This document shows, one piece after another, positions 61,005 through 64,000 of a stretch of 64,000 bases of DNA. The position numbers and the translations under genes were made by a program. The DNA is from Paraburkholderia aspalathi. GTDB lineage: Bacteria > Pseudomonadota > Gammaproteobacteria > Burkholderiales > Burkholderiaceae. The notes below the pieces were generated by a model. The model worked only from the letters and a program-made list of their open reading frames with translations, was not told the origin of the DNA and did not search any database. The stretch is from the NCBI RefSeq assembly GCF_900116445.1, contig NZ_FPBH01000021.1, positions 62,001-126,000 of the forward strand. The letters are read 5' to 3'. The number at the start of each line of letters is the position of its first letter. Within the stretch, counting starts at the first letter, position 1.

Positions 61005-61750
61005 GCTTTGTCTCCTGCGGCGGGTTGCGTCGGCGCAACGGAGGCGGTGTTCGCTGCGGCATTGCCGCGCAGTTCGCGTTCGAGCCTGCGGTCGAGCAGA
61101 TAGAGGCGGAAACCGTGAATGATGAACGCGCAGATCGCGGTCGGAATGCCCCAGACGGCCACGTGAATCGGCTCGACGATGATGCCGGCTTCTTTCAGGA
61201 AGGTCGTCATCAGCACGATTGCGCCGAACGCGACGAAGATGTCTTCACCGAAGAACAGGCCGACGTTGTCGGTCGCCGCGGAGAAGGCGCGCAATTTGAA
61301 ACGCACGGCGTCGCTGATCTTGCCGAAGCGCGTTTCAGTCGCGCCTTCGGCCATCGGTGCGATCAGCGGACGCACCATTTGCGGATGGCCGCCGAGACCG
61401 GTCAGGCCGACAGCGGCGGTCAGTTCGCGCACCAGCAGATAGACAATCAGCAAACGCCCTGCGGTCGCGGCCTTGATGCCGCCGATCCACGCTTGCGCGC
61501 GCTCGCGCAGGCCATGCCGTTCCAGCAGGCCGATCACGGCCAGCGGCAGCAGAATGATCAGCGGGATATTGCGGGTCTTGATGAAACCGGTGCCGATTTC
61601 AGCGAGGATCTTTTCAGGCGGGAAGTGCGCGGCCAGACCGGTGATGATCGCGGCCACCGCCACGATCAGCATCGGATTGAACCGTAATAAAAAGCCGACG
61701 ATGATGACGGCCACGCCAATGAGCGGCCATAGACTGACTGTTGTCTGCAT
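61001..61750 (-). CDS. DUF969 membrane protein, probable 5-oxoproline transport partner
   Basis: A 249-residue membrane protein starting at ATG 61750 (GGAG 7 nt upstream). Its DUF969 features include LWPLIGVAVIIVGFLLRFNPMLIVAVAAIITGLAA, KTRNIPLIILLPLAVIGLLERHGLRERAQAWI and FKLRAFSAATDNVGLFFGEDIFVAFGAIVLM. Its stop overlaps the DUF979 start. It follows pxpA on the same strand after a 272-bp gap with a hairpin. Confidence 0.85.
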   Translation of the reverse strand: MQTTVSLWPLIGVAVIIVGFLLRFNPMLIVAVAAIITGLAAHFPPEKILAEIGTGFIKTRNIPLIILLPLAVIGLLERHGLRERAQAWIGGIKAATAGRLLIVYLLVRELTAAVGLTGLGGHPQMVRPLIAPMAEGATETRFGKISDAVRFKLRAFSAATDNVGLFFGEDIFVAFGAIVLMTTFLKEAGIIVEPIHVAVWGIPTAICAFIIHGFRLYLLDRRLERELRGNAAANTASVAPTQPAAGDKA

Positions 61751-61941
61751 CTGGATCTCCAAACAGGGTTTCAACCTCGCCGCTTATGGCGGCTAACGTG
61801 GGCCGGCGCCTGATGATCCACGCGCCGTCTTGCTGCTACGGCTCTTGATGGCCGCGTTGCTTCGACTACACCTGCACCTGCATTTGCTGCTTGTTTGCTG
61901 TTCCACTGCGGGTACTGCAATGCGTCGTCGTGTACCTGGCA

Positions 61942-61966
61942 AACGCCCCGCACGGAGCGGGGCGTT
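61942..61966 (-). terminator. Hairpin between pxpA and the DUF969 gene
   Basis: AACGCCCCGC (61942-61951) pairs perfectly with GCGGGGCGTT (61957-61966) around ACGGA. Read on the minus strand only three Ts follow, so it would be a partial terminator separating pxp and transporter expression. Confidence 0.6.
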
Positions 61967-62022
61967 CGGGGTTGGGCAACAGTTGAATCGCGCTGTCTGG
62001 CTCGCGCCGATTGACGCGCGGA

Positions 62023-62775
62023 TCAGACGCTCGCGGCGCCGGCCGCGTGAACGTCAATGCCCGCGTCCTCCAGCGCGCTGCGGATGCGCCGCGCGAACGC
62101 CAGCGCGTGCGGACCGTCGCCGTGCAGGCAGATGGTTTGGGCGTTGAGCGGCACCCAGTGTCCGTCGACGGCCTGCACGCGGCGCTCGCGCACCATGGCG
62201 AGCGTGCGCTCCAGCACCACGTCTTCGTCGTCGAGCAGCGCGCCCGGCTCCTTGCGCGGTACGAGCGAGCCGTCGGCGCGATAGCCGCGGTCGGCGAATA
62301 CTTCTTCGATGGCAGTCAGGCCGGCTGCCCGGGCAGCCGTCACGAGTCCGCTGTTGGCGAGCGCGAACACTGCCACCGACGGGTCGAAATCGTGAACCGC
62401 CGAGACGATCGCATCGGCGATCTTCGCGTCGCGCGCGGCCTGGTTGTACAGCGCACCGTGCGGCTTGACGTGCGCGATGCGCCCGCCCTCGGCCTGCGCG
62501 ATCGCCGACAGGGCGCCGAGCTGATACAGCACGCCGGCGTAGATATCGTTGGCCGGCAGATCCATTTCCTTGCGGCCAAAGTTCTCAGGATCGTTAAAGC
62601 TCGGATGCGCGCCGATCGACACACCCTTTTGCACCGCCCAGCGCACGCAGTCGCGCATGGCGTTGGCGCCGCCCGCGTGCCAGCCGCACGCGATGTTGGC
62701 CGAGCTGACGAGGTCGAGCAGCGCCTCGTCGGAACCGCAGCCTTCGCCGAGATCGGCGTTCAAATCGATTTCCAT
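62023..62775 (-). CDS. pxpA: PxpA, 5-oxoprolinase subunit A (LamB/YcsF family)
   Basis: A 250-residue LamB/YcsF-family protein: IDLNADLGEGCGSDEALLDLVSSANIACGWHAGG, then GVSIGAHPSFNDPENFGRKEM, HVKPHGALYNQA and TICLHGDGPHALAFARRIR. Together with PxpB and PxpC it hydrolyses 5-oxoproline (pyroglutamate) to glutamate using ATP. It starts 19 bp after pxpC. Confidence 0.95.
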   Translation of the reverse strand: MEIDLNADLGEGCGSDEALLDLVSSANIACGWHAGGANAMRDCVRWAVQKGVSIGAHPSFNDPENFGRKEMDLPANDIYAGVLYQLGALSAIAQAEGGRIAHVKPHGALYNQAARDAKIADAIVSAVHDFDPSVAVFALANSGLVTAARAAGLTAIEEVFADRGYRADGSLVPRKEPGALLDDEDVVLERTLAMVRERRVQAVDGHWVPLNAQTICLHGDGPHALAFARRIRSALEDAGIDVHAAGAASV

Positions 62776-62794
62776 GGTGTTCCCCTACTTAGTG

Positions 62795-63847
62795 TTACAG
62801 CGCTGCGACCGCCGGCTGGCGCGCGCAACGCTCTTCGTGCATGGCAATCGCGGCGTCGATCTGCCGCAAGTACGTGCGTTCTTCCAGCAAAGCCTGGCGC
62901 GCCTCATAGGGCGTCGTCGGGATGAAACGGATGGCGGCGTTCAGGCGAACCTGCGCGAGCTTCCATAGATCGGCCTGGATCACAGCGCCGATCTTCGGAT
63001 AGCCGCCCGTGGTCTGCGCATCGCTCATCAGCACGATCGGCTGGCCGTTCGGCGGGACCTGAATCGTGCCGGGCAGCACCGCGTGCGAGAGCAGATCGTT
63101 TTTCCGGGTGCGCTTCAGTTCCGTGCCGGCGAGGCGGTAGCCCATGCGGTTGCTGTTCGGTGTGACCAGCCATTCATCGGACCAGAACGATTCGTGCGCT
63201 TCTTCAGTGAAGCTATCGTATTCCGGGCCTTGCAGCACGCGGATCGGCACAGCCCACGGCACGCCCGATGGATGCCGGCCGCGCCGCAGCGGTTCGTGAA
63301 CCAGCACGAACTTGCACCAGGCGGGCGCCTTCACGCCGAACTCCGGCGCTTCGGGGGTAAAGCCGAGATGGCCGCGTTGCGGCGGCGCGCCGACCGGCAG
63401 ACGGTCGCCGTCGCGCAACGCCCGGCCGCCGAGTCCGCCGAAATGGCCGGCGAGATCGGTGCTGCGCGAACCGAGCATCGGCAACACGTCGATGCCGCCC
63501 GCGATGCAGACATAGCCGCGCATGCCGCGTTTGGCCGCTTGCAGAACCAGCTCCTGGCCGGCTTGCACCGGCAGGCTCCACCATGAATAGACCGGCTTGC
63601 CGTCGAGCGTCGCGCCGAATTCGGTGCCGGTGATGGCCACACGTGTGGCGCGCAGAAAGCGCAGCACGGTCGGTCCGAAGGTAATTTCCAGGCCGGCCGC
63701 ATCGGGCCGGTTGCCTACCAGCCGGTTGCCGACTTCGAGCGACAGACGGTCGAGCGCGCCACCCATCGCGACACCGAGGTGCCGGTAGCCGTGACGGCCA
63801 AGATCCTGAATCGTGGTCAGCAGACCCGCGCGAATCACATCGATCAT
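62795..63847 (-). CDS. pxpC: PxpC, 5-oxoprolinase subunit C (biotin-dependent carboxylase-like)
   Basis: A 350-residue AHS2/KipA-type protein (IDVIRAGLLTTIQDLGRHGYRHLGVAMGGALDRLSLEVGNRLVGN; RGYVCIAGGIDVLPMLGSRSTDLAGHFGGLGGRAL; SNRMGYRLAGTEL; MSDAQTTGGYPKIGAV). These blocks define the KipA/PxpC family. The ATG overlaps the pxpB stop by 4 bp. Confidence 0.95.
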   Translation of the reverse strand: MIDVIRAGLLTTIQDLGRHGYRHLGVAMGGALDRLSLEVGNRLVGNRPDAAGLEITFGPTVLRFLRATRVAITGTEFGATLDGKPVYSWWSLPVQAGQELVLQAAKRGMRGYVCIAGGIDVLPMLGSRSTDLAGHFGGLGGRALRDGDRLPVGAPPQRGHLGFTPEAPEFGVKAPAWCKFVLVHEPLRRGRHPSGVPWAVPIRVLQGPEYDSFTEEAHESFWSDEWLVTPNSNRMGYRLAGTELKRTRKNDLLSHAVLPGTIQVPPNGQPIVLMSDAQTTGGYPKIGAVIQADLWKLAQVRLNAAIRFIPTTPYEARQALLEERTYLRQIDAAIAMHEERCARQPAVAAL

Positions 63848-64000
63848 GCGTGTATCCCCGCGACGGTAAAGCGCACCCGGTCGCCCGGTTGCAGCAGCGT
63901 GGGCGGACGGCGAGATGGATCGAACAGCGGCAGTTCGGTGCGGCCGATCAACTGCCAGCCACCGGGGGAGGTCGCCGGATAAATGCCGGTCTGCTCACCG
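63844..64000 (-). CDS. pxpB: PxpB, 5-oxoprolinase subunit B (3' end only)
   Basis: The last 51 or so codons of a KipI/PxpB-type protein are visible; the rest lies beyond the window. GIYPATSPGGWQLIGRT is the family C-terminal motif, followed by LPLFDPSRRPPTLLQPGDRVRFTVAG. The ATGA overlap with pxpC shows the order pxpB-pxpC-pxpA. Confidence 0.9.
   Translation of the reverse strand, partial: GEQTGIYPATSPGGWQLIGRTELPLFDPSRRPPTLLQPGDRVRFTVAGIHA

Overview
The window looks like a piece of the main chromosome of a Burkholderiaceae bacterium, most likely a Paraburkholderia or Burkholderia. This rests on uniformly high GC, strong GC3 codon bias, the gene order of the flagellar locus, an ahcY–small membrane protein–metF group behind an SAH riboswitch, and a pxpB-pxpC-pxpA 5-oxoproline locus with two transporter-like genes. 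No rRNA, tRNA, insertion sequence, prophage or CRISPR array was seen. The genus is inferred from memory of gene order and protein resemblance, not from a database search.

Bases 1-36,000 are a nearly complete flagellar locus. It opens with flhF (5' end outside the window), flhG and fliA. A HicBA toxin-antitoxin pair follows on the opposite strand. Then come flgA-flgM-flgN (minus), flgBCDEFGHIJ (plus), a YcgR-like PilZ brake with flgK and flgL (plus), fliLMNOPQR (minus), fliFGHIJK (minus), and fliE, fliS, fliT, a second FliK-like gene and a small FlhB-C-terminal-like gene (plus). Four good sigma-28 (FliA) promoters are readable: before flgM, the ycgR-like gene, flgK and fliS. Three copies of a 34-nt hairpin repeat sit between flgB/flgC and flgF/flgG. 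An inverted repeat of about 0.9 kb separates fliK from fliL.

Bases 36,000-45,200 are metabolic and envelope genes. They comprise a coniferyl-aldehyde-dehydrogenase-type ALDH, an AidB-type acyl-CoA dehydrogenase, a GMC-family alcohol dehydrogenase, a DUF937/OmpA fusion, a LysR regulator and a family 2 glycosyltransferase.

Bases 45,200-48,200 are the activated-methyl-cycle unit: extended -10 promoter, SAH riboswitch, ahcY, a four-helix membrane protein, metF and terminator. Bases 48,300-57,150 are a dipeptide/oligopeptide ABC transporter with two tandem binding proteins, two permeases and two ATPases. A TraB/GumN-family protein overlaps the end of the last ATPase gene. A terminator-like hairpin lies between the second binding-protein gene and the first permease gene.

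Bases 57,300-58,000 carry a BrnT/BrnA toxin-antitoxin pair, and 58,036-59,829 a TPR-glycosyltransferase. The end of the window is a minus-strand 5-oxoprolinase locus: pxpB (cut by the window edge), pxpC, pxpA, DUF969 and DUF979.
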